From contig JACDNV010000004.1 of assembly GCA_017656425.1 (NCBI GenBank), positions 62,001 through 126,000 of the forward strand: a stretch of DNA of 64,000 bases, given 5' to 3'. The stretch is from Candidatus Neomarinimicrobiota bacterium. Lineage in GTDB: Bacteria; Fidelibacterota; UBA2242; B5-G15. Both the position numbers and the translations under genes were made by a program. The notes beneath the pieces are model-generated. The model worked only from the letters and a program-made list of their open reading frames with translations, was not told the DNA's origin and searched no databases. Below are positions 18,714 to 26,697 of the stretch, piece by piece; the stretch's first letter is position 1; each line of letters opens with the position of its first letter.

Positions 18714-19215
18714 AATTGAATTAAATCAAAATAGCAAAAAAAGATACCATTTTGTATCAATTACCAATATCATTGAGCATAAATTATTTAACATTATCTT
18801 TAATAAACTTATTTCCTACCAACTTAATAGTAAATTATACAGCTATATCAAAACAATAAGCCTAATCTCTAAGCTTCGAGCTGAACTCATTGTTTATTCT
18901 GGGGGATCCTGCTCTATATGGTTCTATTCTAGGCAACCCTCTGTTTACAAAACAAATGATATATTCTGTTGAGCTAACGGAATATAACCTTTTAAGAATT
19001 GCCCTCAATTTTTCAAAAATTTAACCTTAAAACCAATATTTAATTTTAAATTGATATAATTAAAAATAATTATTTATTTCGGTAATATTATTCCATCTTC
19101 GACATATAATTATCGCCTGCTACTTGTATATCTAATCCAATTTCAAACTAAAGTAGTACTTACCATTTCGATAAAAGACTATTTGATAAATAATATATAT
19201 AAATAATTAGCTGAA
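18714..19215. other. Gene-free stretch of about 500 bases with a tRNA relic
   Basis: All six frames are broken. The only recognisable item is a tRNA-like relic at 18901-18982 on the minus strand. The rest is AT-rich and featureless to me. It separates the end of the CotH gene from the end of the SSS-like membrane protein gene, so it is a convergent spacer, yet I see no good intrinsic terminator in it. Confidence 0.5.
18901..18982 (-). pseudogene. Decayed tRNA gene (anticodon TGT-like)
   Basis: The reverse complement begins TCCGTTAGCTCAACAG, then has TTTGT-TTTGTAA-ACAGA where an anticodon arm should be, followed by GGGTTGC. This follows the intact tRNA-Arg at 25655 (TAGCTCAACAG ... GCAGAGGGTTGC) position by position. 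The loop would give anticodon TGT (Thr). The acceptor stem does not close and the T arm is replaced by unrelated sequence, so it cannot be a working tRNA. Confidence 0.5.
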
Positions 19216-20649
19216 TTACTTTGAATTTGAGATGAAATTCTTTCTAAATAATAACTGGTAAATGTAATTTGAAAGAACAAAAATTAGTATTGTAAATATC
19301 AGTAATAATATTACTGGCTCCACAGGTAATAAATAGCCACTATCATCAGCTACATCGCAAACGTACATAAGTATTACCAAGATAAACCCTGCTAGTATAG
19401 AAGGTAACAAAATTATCTTTTCATTTCTTCTAATTAAAAAATATCCTAGGTATATGCCGGTTACTATAGATATATAATACAAATATACCTTTATGATATT
19501 GATTATTATACCACGATTCATAATTATATTCGAATAATTAAATAAAATCCCAATAAAAATAAAACCAATTATCACAAGCTGATTTAGTAGTTCTTCCCTA
19601 CAACTGGTATATACCCCACGAACACCGTGCATAATTTCTGATACAAGTAGGTTTGCTCCACTTCTAAGGGTTACAGACATTTCAACATTAAAAATTAAAG
19701 TGAAAATTAAAAATACAATTACATGAATGAGATTTGAAAATAACATAAATATATTTACAATTGAAAAACTAGTATCGAATAAGTATTGAATTCTGCCATC
19801 TATACTGGAGATTATAAAAATTAAAAAGAATATAACTATCATAAGTGGAATAATAGGAATTAACAAATATTTATTCCTCTCATTAGGAATTATATATTTC
19901 AGCTTTTGGTAGTTATATCTATGTATAAACCAGTAATAAATTCCGATAATTATCATCAATATCAGAAACGAGAAATTATCAATTTTAATAAAAGATGGAT
20001 ATGATATAGATAGCAATTGTAAAATATCTAAATTTGGCTTATTACTTAAATAATAAACAAAGTTCTTTGAACCGGCATAGGTCACAAAAAAAACCAACGT
20101 TAAAAATAATACTACCATTAAAGATTGCCAAAAACTATTTATCATTATAGACTTATATTGGGCTATTATCGCATATATACCTGTTGTTATTAATAGCAGA
20201 GTAGAAATCAAACTTATATCGTCATTAAAAAGTCTTCCGAAAACCAACTTAGTTATACCAATAAAAGCAAATAATCTTAATGTCATAATAAATAGCAACT
20301 CAATACTTGCCAGTGTATATCTGCAAGGTTTCATGGCTTTTGGTAATATCTCTTGCCAGAAACCAGCAGGTTCAAAATTGGGATAAAAAATATAAATTAC
20401 AATAACTACCACAGGGATTAATGATAGAATTATCAACCAAAAACTGTAATTTGACACATTAACTATTATTTTAAGATAAATGAAATCGAAAAATATCCCA
20501 GCGATGATAAAACTGAAAAAAAGAGCGAAAATACTATTTAAAGGTTTTCTTATTATTCTGTTTATGTATGAAACAAGCAAAACCCCCAGTACAGATAATA
20601 TAAAAACTATAAGTATGATTGCAGTATAAAATATAAGACTCATTCCCAT
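19216..20649 (-). CDS. Highly divergent SSS-like polytopic membrane protein
   Basis: The 477 residues contain about 13 hydrophobic segments, the number usual for sodium:solute symporters (SSS). By eye, 'PAGFWQEILPKAMKPCRYTLASIEL' followed by 'LLLITTGIYAII' lines up with 'FTMPEFLEKRYGKSCRMYLTSVSII' and 'LLVIVTGLYTIAGG' of the true symporter at 28854-30464, and 'LLVSEIMHGVRGVYTSCREEL' lines up with its 'ALMSSLASCFNSISTLFTMDLY'. The small and polar residues that usually form the sodium and sugar sites are largely gone. It could be an unusual transporter or a transporter-derived sensor. It lies downstream of regulator module 1 behind an operator and a sigma-54-like promoter (20684-20790). Apart from the SSS resemblance I do not recognise it. 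Confidence 0.6.
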   Translation of the reverse strand: MGMSLIFYTAIILIVFILSVLGVLLVSYINRIIRKPLNSIFALFFSFIIAGIFFDFIYLKIIVNVSNYSFWLIILSLIPVVVIVIYIFYPNFEPAGFWQEILPKAMKPCRYTLASIELLFIMTLRLFAFIGITKLVFGRLFNDDISLISTLLLITTGIYAIIAQYKSIMINSFWQSLMVVLFLTLVFFVTYAGSKNFVYYLSNKPNLDILQLLSISYPSFIKIDNFSFLILMIIIGIYYWFIHRYNYQKLKYIIPNERNKYLLIPIIPLMIVIFFLIFIISSIDGRIQYLFDTSFSIVNIFMLFSNLIHVIVFLIFTLIFNVEMSVTLRSGANLLVSEIMHGVRGVYTSCREELLNQLVIIGFIFIGILFNYSNIIMNRGIIINIIKVYLYYISIVTGIYLGYFLIRRNEKIILLPSILAGFILVILMYVCDVADDSGYLLPVEPVILLLIFTILIFVLSNYIYQLLFRKNFISNSK

Positions 20650-20683
20650 TTTACAAAGGAGTTCAATAACTCAGAATTACAAA

Positions 20684-20699
20684 AACAAAAAATAGGCCA
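20684..20699 (-). promoter_or_regulatory. Sigma-54-type promoter before the SSS-like gene
   Basis: On the minus strand TGGCCTATTTTTTGTTT has GG at -24 and GT at -12 with the exact ten-base spacer. It nearly repeats the promoter at 54428-54444 (TGGTCTATTTTTTGCAA), differing mainly by T for C at -12. The start codon at 20649 lies about 35 bases downstream of the -12 element. The operator at 20776 is centred 85 bp upstream of the -24 element. Confidence 0.55.
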
Positions 20700-20775
20700 G
20701 ATTGACTAAGACACATTTTACCGACGGGGAAATCTATGATTAATTAATTACTTTTAACAGAAAAACAATTTTATT

Positions 20776-20790
20776 TTATCAAATTGATAA
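20776..20790. promoter_or_regulatory. Operator A: TTATCA-AAT-TGATAA palindrome
   Basis: A perfect 6-bp inverted repeat with a three-base centre, extended on both sides by TT/AA. It is identical in its arms to the sites at 30612, 54498 and 58841. It lies between the end of activator copy 1 and the SSS-like gene, in the upstream-activator position for a sigma-54 promoter. Confidence 0.75.
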
Positions 20791-20797
20791 AATTTAA

Positions 20798-22250
20798 TTA
20801 TTTAAGACCTAACTCCTTACACATTCTGTAAAAATTAGATGGAGCAAGCCCTAACATTTTAGCAGCCTCTGTATCTGACTTTGTTTGTTCCCTGACATAC
20901 ATAAAATATTTTTTCCTCATTTCCCTTTCAAAGTCTTTTAGAGGTATTATTTTATTACATGTAAAATCCATCTCACCTACTTCACAAATAGGAATATCTT
21001 CAATGTGTAAATATTCATTCAATACTTTTTGAGTTATCTTTTCAAATCCATTTAATAAAATCCTCTGTATAAAATTTTTTAATTGCCTTACATTACCAGG
21101 CCACTCATAATTAATCAATGAAGTTAAGACATCATCAGGGATTTCTGGTTTTATAGTGTTATATTCATCGGAAAACTTATCGATAAAATATTTTAAGAGA
21201 ACCGGTATATCTTCTTTTCTCTCCATTAATGGTTTTACATTTATATTTAACACATTGAGTCTGTAAAATAAGTCTACCCTCAATTTTTTTTTCCTTTAGT
21301 AGAGATTTTATATCCGAATTGGTAGCAGAGATTATTCTCACATTAACTTTATATGATTTTTCTCTTCCAATTTTTTCAAGCTCTCCAGTCTCAATTATTC
21401 GAAGAAGTTTTGCCTGAGCCTCGTGAGACATTTCTCCAACTTCATCAAGAAAAATGGTTCCCCCATTCGCCTGTTCGAATAATCCTGGTTTGGATTCTTT
21501 TGCACCTGTAAATGAACCTTTAGTATAACCAAACAATTCACTTTCAATTAGATCATTTGGGATTGCTGCACAGTTAACAGCTACAAAATTCTCGTATCTT
21601 CTCTTACTTCTATAGTGGATGTTTTTTGCAACCAATTCTTTACCCACTCCAGATTTGCCGGTTATCAATATATTTGCATCAGAGATAGCATACTTGAGAA
21701 TTAAATCTTTCACTCGCTTGATTTCATCAGATACCCCAATTATTTCATTCTCAGATAAAATTGAATCTATATTTTTTTGAAATTTTAATTTTGTCTTATG
21801 CTTTTCACATTCAAGCCGTTTCCTTTCATACGCATTTAAAACTGCAAGAACAAAATCTGTAGGTTGATAGATATATTCCCCTATATCCGCCGGATATTTA
21901 GTCCCATACCAACACGCACCATTCTTTAGCAATTTGTCTGCAAAATATATATCTGAATGATCAATCGTTTTTTTAGTGATGACTATAACCTGAATAAATG
22001 GATCTTTTGATTTTATACTCTTTATCAATTCCTCCCCATATAAACTTCCTGAAATCTGATAATCCATAATTACCACATCATTTTCATAGGCATAATCCTC
22101 AATATACTTAACCGCCTTTTTCCCACTTGAAAAAATTGCACTAATCTCACAGGAGTTTCCAAGTGGGCTAAGGGTATTTCTTATTCTCTTAACATCAAAT
22201 TCTTCATCCTCAATAATAATGATTCTTATTTTTTTATCATATGAGAACAT
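20798..22250 (-). CDS. NtrC-type sigma-54 response regulator, module 1 (split by +1 frameshift)
   Basis: Two overlapping frames together encode REC-AAA+-Fis. The receiver has 'IIIIEDEEFD' and phosphoacceptor Asp63 in 'VVIMDYQISGS'. The AAA+ domain has Walker A 'GKSGVGKE', the sigma-54 contact loop GSFTGA and Walker B 'GGTIFLDEVGEMS'. The C-terminal helix-turn-helix is 'DTEAAKMLGLAPSNFYRMCKELG'. The frame breaks at nine A residues (21284-21292). Removing one A joins the pieces into 483 residues, against 484 for the paralogue at 54547-56001, whose sequence runs straight through this point. It could be a recent mutation, a sequencing error or transcriptional slippage. It is last in the SBP-kinase-regulator operon, 16 bases after the kinase, with AGGAGA before its ATG. 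Confidence 0.88.
21284..21292 (-). other. A9 run at the frameshift point of activator copy 1
   Basis: The minus strand reads G-AAAAAAAAA-TTGAGG. In the zero frame this gives GAA AAA AAA ATT GAG and the reading soon ends at 21177. With eight A residues it gives GAA AAA AAA TTG AGG GTA GAC, matching 'REDLFYRLNV' of the paralogue. Runs of nine or more A are known sites of RNA polymerase slippage, so a share of transcripts could encode full-length protein. Confidence 0.8.
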
Positions 22251-22266
22251 AGTTATCTCCTGATAT

Positions 22267-23733
22267 TTACGATATTGGTATTATAATCTTAAATCTAGCT
22301 CCAGAATTCACAGGATTTTCCGCAAATATTTTCCATCCACACCTCTTACAATTCTCATAAGCTATATAGCATCCAAAACCTGAATTTCTATCACCTTTCG
22401 TAGAAACATTCTCTTCAAAAATCCTCTGATATCCGAATTGGTTAAATTCTAAAAGTTTCTCTTTAAACTTCTCACCATTGTCTTCTATAAATATTCGCCC
22501 TTCCAAAGCCTTTTCATCATACTCCGTTTTTATAAATATAACCAACCCTTCACGGTTATTATGGTCTATTTTATTCTGTATCAAAGGCTCAATTATCTCC
22601 CATAATATGTATTCGTTTACATTTAAAACAGGAAATACATCGTCTAAATTTAATTCAAAATCATACTCATCGCTTTTTTTATAAACTCTCAAAAATACAT
22701 TATTTATGAGGAATCTAATAACTTCATTAACATTAGTTTTAAAAATATTACTTCTCACTACATGTATTGGTGGCTCAATAATTTTCATATCATATATAAC
22801 TCTAGATATAAACTTTGCGTATTTAATAACCCGAATTTTTACTTCCTCAATATTATCTTTACTGAGACTACTTAAATCTTCATTAACAAATCCCATAATT
22901 TTCTCTGCTTTATGATGAGCATGATAAATTCTATTTGCAAAATTGATCTCCTTTCTGCGCTCCACCTCCTTCCTTATCTGAATTTCCTTTTCTTTATAAA
23001 GCTCTCTCAATGCATCATCCCTTTCTCTCAAAACATAATTCGATATAAAAAACATTCCGAGCAAACCAAAAAGGATTAAAACAGAAAAAACAGCTCCAAT
23101 TTCGCTATAAGACGAAGATATAACTCTTATAATATTGCTTATATCAGGAACAACCTTCATATATACCAGCCCATGAAACTCCCCCCATGGTATAAAAGGA
23201 ACTACCACTTCTACAATATTTCCCTCTTTTAAGTGACTGTATATTTTTTCAAAATCGTAAACAGAATCCCGCAATGTTATATACATCTTAAAAGCATCAT
23301 TATCTATTTCAGAAATCTTTATTTCATCAGGAGCCCCAAAGAGAAAATTATACAGACTTCTACCATCTTTTATAAAGTAAATAGTATTCCCTCTTTCGGC
23401 AACTATACATATCTTCTTTACACTTTTTTGTAATAGCTGTTGATTCAATATTATATTCAGTTTTTCTATAACTTTTAATTTTTCTTCCTCTCTTTCAGGA
23501 GGATTAGAGCGTACTTGCTCAACTAACATTTCCAATGAAGTGGTAGTAAGATCGGCAATTCTTTCCACCATTTCCTTTCTGAAAATTTCAATAGACCTTG
23601 ATATAACTACTTTTGTTGAATTATTGTGAATAAAGGTTAAAATTGTATGAAAAGTAACAATTATTAAAATTAAAAGTATCAAATGCCAAGCTTCAAAGTG
23701 ATATTTGGTAATTTTGTTTAATAACTTTTTCAT
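22267..23733 (-). CDS. Membrane histidine kinase of module 1, atypical H-box
   Basis: The 488 residues have transmembrane helix 1 (about 17-36), an extracytoplasmic domain of about 175 residues, helix 2 (about 213-235), a coiled coil, a histidine-bearing helix 'ANRIYHAHHKAEKIMGFVNEDL' and an HATPase domain with N-box 'LIQNKIDHN', 'IFIEDNGEKF' and 'NSGFGCYIAYENCKRCGW'. The histidine motif does not resemble the usual HE-[LI]-RTP box but is kept in the paralogue at 55991. It lies three bases after the binding-protein gene and before the sigma-54 activator, so the expected path is sugar-loaded binding protein to kinase to activator. The paralogue shares the whole layout. Confidence 0.88.
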   Translation of the reverse strand: MKKLLNKITKYHFEAWHLILLILIIVTFHTILTFIHNNSTKVVISRSIEIFRKEMVERIADLTTTSLEMLVEQVRSNPPEREEEKLKVIEKLNIILNQQLLQKSVKKICIVAERGNTIYFIKDGRSLYNFLFGAPDEIKISEIDNDAFKMYITLRDSVYDFEKIYSHLKEGNIVEVVVPFIPWGEFHGLVYMKVVPDISNIIRVISSSYSEIGAVFSVLILFGLLGMFFISNYVLRERDDALRELYKEKEIQIRKEVERRKEINFANRIYHAHHKAEKIMGFVNEDLSSLSKDNIEEVKIRVIKYAKFISRVIYDMKIIEPPIHVVRSNIFKTNVNEVIRFLINNVFLRVYKKSDEYDFELNLDDVFPVLNVNEYILWEIIEPLIQNKIDHNNREGLVIFIKTEYDEKALEGRIFIEDNGEKFKEKLLEFNQFGYQRIFEENVSTKGDRNSGFGCYIAYENCKRCGWKIFAENPVNSGARFKIIIPIS

Positions 23734-23736
23734 CTC

Positions 23737-25083
23737 TCAATTTTTCGGAATATTTCGATTTCTAATTTTTTCTATGTCGTTTAGTATTTGTCTAACAACT
23801 TCCTTAAAATTAAGATTCCCTTTAAAATATTGATTGGTCTTCATTGAAATAATATCTGATATACGAGTATAATTTTTATCCATAGGTCTGCTTATGCCAA
23901 TATTCAAATAATTTTTTGCAAATCTTAAAACTCTGTCATTATTAACGTAGTTTGTATCCTGGTATATACTTCTTATTACAGGAAGATAACCTTCCACATC
24001 TTTTAAAATCCGCTGTGACTTATAAGATATTAAGAACCTTATAAAGGTTAAAGCCTCTTTTAAATGCCTACAAGATTTGGAAATCATAAGATTCCATCCA
24101 CCAAGAATAGGGAAAGATTTTTTACCTTTATCATATATCGTTCGAGTAAAACCAACATATTTAAATTTTAGTGTATCCCTGCCAAGAACTTTATTCGCTT
24201 TTACTAGACTCAACCATCCTCTAAAAAATACTATATCATTATTTAAGGCATATTCATAGCTTGGTATTTCCTTTAAAACAAGTACCTCTTCCGGACATAT
24301 CTTATATTTATATATTAAATTATTAACGAAATTGCATGTCTGAATAAATCCTGTCGAATTCAGTCTGAAATTATAAAAATCATCGACAATACCGATTAAT
24401 CCACCTTCTATTTCAAATAAGTTGCAAATCAGTCCCTCATAATTATCTGCCTGAAAGACATAAACAGGTTTATTTTTACAATATTTTTCTTTTATATAAA
24501 ATATATCATCCCAAGTAAAATTATAAGAATCCCCTTCAATATCTCTATATTCAGGATAATTTCTTAAAATATCCTTTCTATAATAAAGAACTCCTATGTC
24601 AAGAAATAAAGGTAAACTATAAAGTTCACCATTAACATAGCACATTTTTAATGCTACAGGTAAAATTTGATCAAGCTCCGATTTATCAAAATAAACAGAT
24701 AATGGTTTCGCCCATTTGGAAAACCTTTCAACCCATATTTGATCAACTGCAAAAATATCTATCATACTGCTTTCTGTACGTAGTGCACGGCTTAGTAATT
24801 CTTTTCTTTCGTTGGTACTGAATTTCTCAAAAGATAAATCAATAGGGATAACTTCTATACTTCCTTTATATTCTTTATTAAACTCATCTATAATAATCCT
24901 GTGTGCCTCCGAGAGATGGTCAATATAATAGAGCTTAATAGGTCCGGTATTCTTTCCTATAAAATTTATAGGTGATAAATAAATCAAAAGTGAGATAAAA
25001 ATTGCAGAGACCACAATCATAAAGACAATAATTATCCTATCGACGTTATGATAAGTATTTGATTTGTAATTTGATACATTCAT
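23737..25083 (-). CDS. Membrane-anchored sugar-binding protein (sensor subunit), module 1
   Basis: From the ATG at 25083 the protein has about 448 residues. One N-terminal transmembrane helix ('IIIVFMIVVSAIFISLLIYL') with no lipobox or cleavage site anchors a family-1 extracellular solute-binding fold: 'IKLYYIDHLSEAHRIIIDEF', 'FAVDQIWVERFSKWAKPLS', 'GELYSLPLFLDIGVLYYRKDIL', 'PILGGWNLMISKSCRHLKEALTFIRFLIS'. These proteins normally feed sugar ABC importers, but no ABC permease or ATPase gene occurs anywhere in the window; a kinase and a sigma-54 activator follow instead. I infer a periplasmic glucan-oligosaccharide sensor. The homologue at 57487 shares the same layout. A TTG four codons upstream is less likely as the start. 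Confidence 0.85.
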   Translation of the reverse strand: MNVSNYKSNTYHNVDRIIIVFMIVVSAIFISLLIYLSPINFIGKNTGPIKLYYIDHLSEAHRIIIDEFNKEYKGSIEVIPIDLSFEKFSTNERKELLSRALRTESSMIDIFAVDQIWVERFSKWAKPLSVYFDKSELDQILPVALKMCYVNGELYSLPLFLDIGVLYYRKDILRNYPEYRDIEGDSYNFTWDDIFYIKEKYCKNKPVYVFQADNYEGLICNLFEIEGGLIGIVDDFYNFRLNSTGFIQTCNFVNNLIYKYKICPEEVLVLKEIPSYEYALNNDIVFFRGWLSLVKANKVLGRDTLKFKYVGFTRTIYDKGKKSFPILGGWNLMISKSCRHLKEALTFIRFLISYKSQRILKDVEGYLPVIRSIYQDTNYVNNDRVLRFAKNYLNIGISRPMDKNYTRISDIISMKTNQYFKGNLNFKEVVRQILNDIEKIRNRNIPKN

Positions 25084-25140
25084 AATACAATACAAAATTA
25101 ATAATAGATAACTATTAACACAATTACAAAAGATTAAGCC

Positions 25141-25347
25141 AACGAATTTCTTTAAGTCAAGTCAATGGAGTGAGGACTTCTAACTGAGCTGGATGAAAAA
25201 ATTATAATATGGATATAGCAATTACTTGATAGAAGATATTCATACTTGATTGTAGATGCGGAATACGAGATCTTCAGGGAAAATCATAGAGCTATAAATA
25301 CACCCACTATCACAAATGAGAAAATACCCGATAGTGTGTGTCATTAA
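25141..25347 (+). mobile_element. Relic of an IS256-family (Mutator) transposase
   Basis: One frame reads 'GLLTELDEKIIIWI', stop, 'QLLDRRYSYLIVDAEYEIF' and then 'RENHRAIN' before losing similarity. IS256 transposases have the consecutive pattern SxLTKELDExVxxWxxRPLDxEYPYLxVDAxYxKVRExGRVxS, which matches in order and spacing; the Asp of 'VDAEY' corresponds to the first catalytic Asp. Two further in-frame stops, and the lack of both ends, show a short decayed fragment. No terminal inverted repeats are visible. Confidence 0.6.
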
Positions 25348-25569
25348 ATCTTAAACATAAAAGTAGCCAATTGTAAGAATGAAATAAGCTAGTTATCCTA
25401 ATTAACTCTATGAGAGTTCACGAAAATATTCTGAAATTTCTTATCCTGAAATGAACAAAAATAAAGAAAAGAACATTATGTACTCCAAAAAGAAAAATAT
25501 ATGCCCATTCTCACACAAAATTATCAATGAGATGCAAAATAGCGTAAAATAAAAAACTTGCTTATTAGC

Positions 25570-25625
25570 ATGGTATGAGTCTATACAAACCCACAACTAA
25601 AAGGCAGATGCTTTAGTGTAATAAT
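25570..25625 (-). pseudogene. Possible decayed copy of the neighbouring tRNA
   Basis: The plus strand has AAAAGGCAGATGCTTTAGTG at about 25600-25619, echoing AGAAGGCAGATGCTCTATCC inside the intact tRNA-Arg 90 bases to the right, and GAGTCTATACAAACCCACAA upstream of it loosely follows that tRNA's T arm. No cloverleaf can form. It may be a relic of a tandem tRNA or of a duplication at the tRNA end. Confidence 0.35.
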
Positions 25626-25654
25626 TGCTTATTAATCCATTATCTAAATTTTTG

Positions 25655-25728
25655 TACCCCGAGCAGGACTCGAACCTGCAACCCTCTGCTTAGAAGGCAG
25701 ATGCTCTATCCTGTTGAGCTATCGGGGC
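25655..25728 (-). tRNA. tRNA-Arg(TCT)
   Basis: The 74-base reverse complement folds fully. Acceptor GCCCCGA pairs with TCGGGGT, followed by discriminator A and no encoded CCA. The D arm is GCTC...GAGC, the anticodon arm TCTGC-CTTCTAA-GCAGA has anticodon TCT (25692-25694), and the T arm is GCAGG-TTCGAGT-CCTGC. It lies downstream of the GH16 gene on the same strand. Confidence 0.97.
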
Positions 25729-25826
25729 ATCACTTTTTAAAAATCGTATATAAATTTTCTAATATTCTACTTTAAAATCAATCTTTTATTGAGTCAATAC
25801 TAACAAAGTTTTATTTTAAATATATT

Positions 25827-26681
25827 TTACCTGATCTTCTGATATACTCTTACATATTCTATTTCCATCCGTTGAGGGAATTCAGTGGTCTCATCAGGAT
25901 ATCCTGGCCAATTCCCACCAACCGCAATATTCATTATTAGGTGAAATTTTTGATCAAAGGGAGCGGGGTAAGGACCGCCAGAAGACCACCATTCTGTTTG
26001 CATTTGATAACATGAATCATCGACAAACCATTTGATATAAGTTGTATCCCATTCTATAGCAAATGTATGAAATTCTTTACTGAAATCACCATCTTTTAGA
26101 ACAAATGACTTACCGGTATGTACATTATCTGGCCATTGCCCACCATAGTGAATCGTTCCATAAACTTTATTTGTTTCATGTCCCAGCATTTCCATTATAT
26201 CTATCTCACCACTTGCAGCCCAACCTCCATATTTCCACTCTGTTGGCAACATCCATATTGCTGGCCAAATTCCCTGGCCATAAGGAAGTTTAGCTTTCAC
26301 TTCTACTCTACCATACTTCCAGTCTCCTTTATTCATCGTTTTGATTCTAGCTGATGTATATTGCCATTCTTTTCCATCCTTTATATAACTCTCTTTAACT
26401 GCTTGAATTATGAGTTTACCATTTTCTATAAAAGAGTTTATCGGTCTATTTGTATAATATTGTAATTCTTTATTACCCCATCCATGTCCTCCAATATCAT
26501 ATACCCACTTGGTAGAATCAATTTCCTCTTCTTCAAATTCATCGTCCCAGATTAGTTTCCACTCATCAAATTTTTTATCATTAAATCCTTTATCATTGCC
26601 ATTTACTGTGTTCTTTTCACAATTAACTAAAATCAACACAACTATCATAATTAAAAATAAATAAGCATATTTCTTTGCCAT
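25827..26681 (-). CDS. GH16 laminarinase-type endo-beta-1,3-glucanase, lipoprotein
   Basis: From the ATG at 26681 the protein has 284 residues. The signal peptide ends in a lipobox (ILVNC), so it is anchored by lipid to the outer or inner membrane. The GH16 jelly roll is complete: 'LIWDDEFEEEEIDSTKWVYDIGGHGWGNKELQYYT', 'GRVEVKAKLPYGQGIWPAIWMLP', catalytic ExDxxE as Glu159-Ile-Asp161-Ile-Met-Glu164 ('SGEIDIMEMLG'), and 'FHLIMNIAVGGNWPG'. The extra Met in the motif is characteristic of the laminarinase group rather than lichenases. An earlier ATG at 26705 overlaps the GH5 gene; the later start gives a more compact signal. It is last in the symporter-GH5-GH16 operon. Confidence 0.93.
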   Translation of the reverse strand: MAKKYAYLFLIMIVVLILVNCEKNTVNGNDKGFNDKKFDEWKLIWDDEFEEEEIDSTKWVYDIGGHGWGNKELQYYTNRPINSFIENGKLIIQAVKESYIKDGKEWQYTSARIKTMNKGDWKYGRVEVKAKLPYGQGIWPAIWMLPTEWKYGGWAASGEIDIMEMLGHETNKVYGTIHYGGQWPDNVHTGKSFVLKDGDFSKEFHTFAIEWDTTYIKWFVDDSCYQMQTEWWSSGGPYPAPFDQKFHLIMNIAVGGNWPGYPDETTEFPQRMEIEYVRVYQKIR

Positions 26682-26697
26682 GACATTCAACCCACTA

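Noticed and set aside
25305-25336. CACTATC...GATAGTG inverted repeat as an insertion-sequence end or operator.
   Set aside because: It has a short stem and a long loop, lies within the IS256 relic at a non-terminal position, and is not repeated elsewhere.
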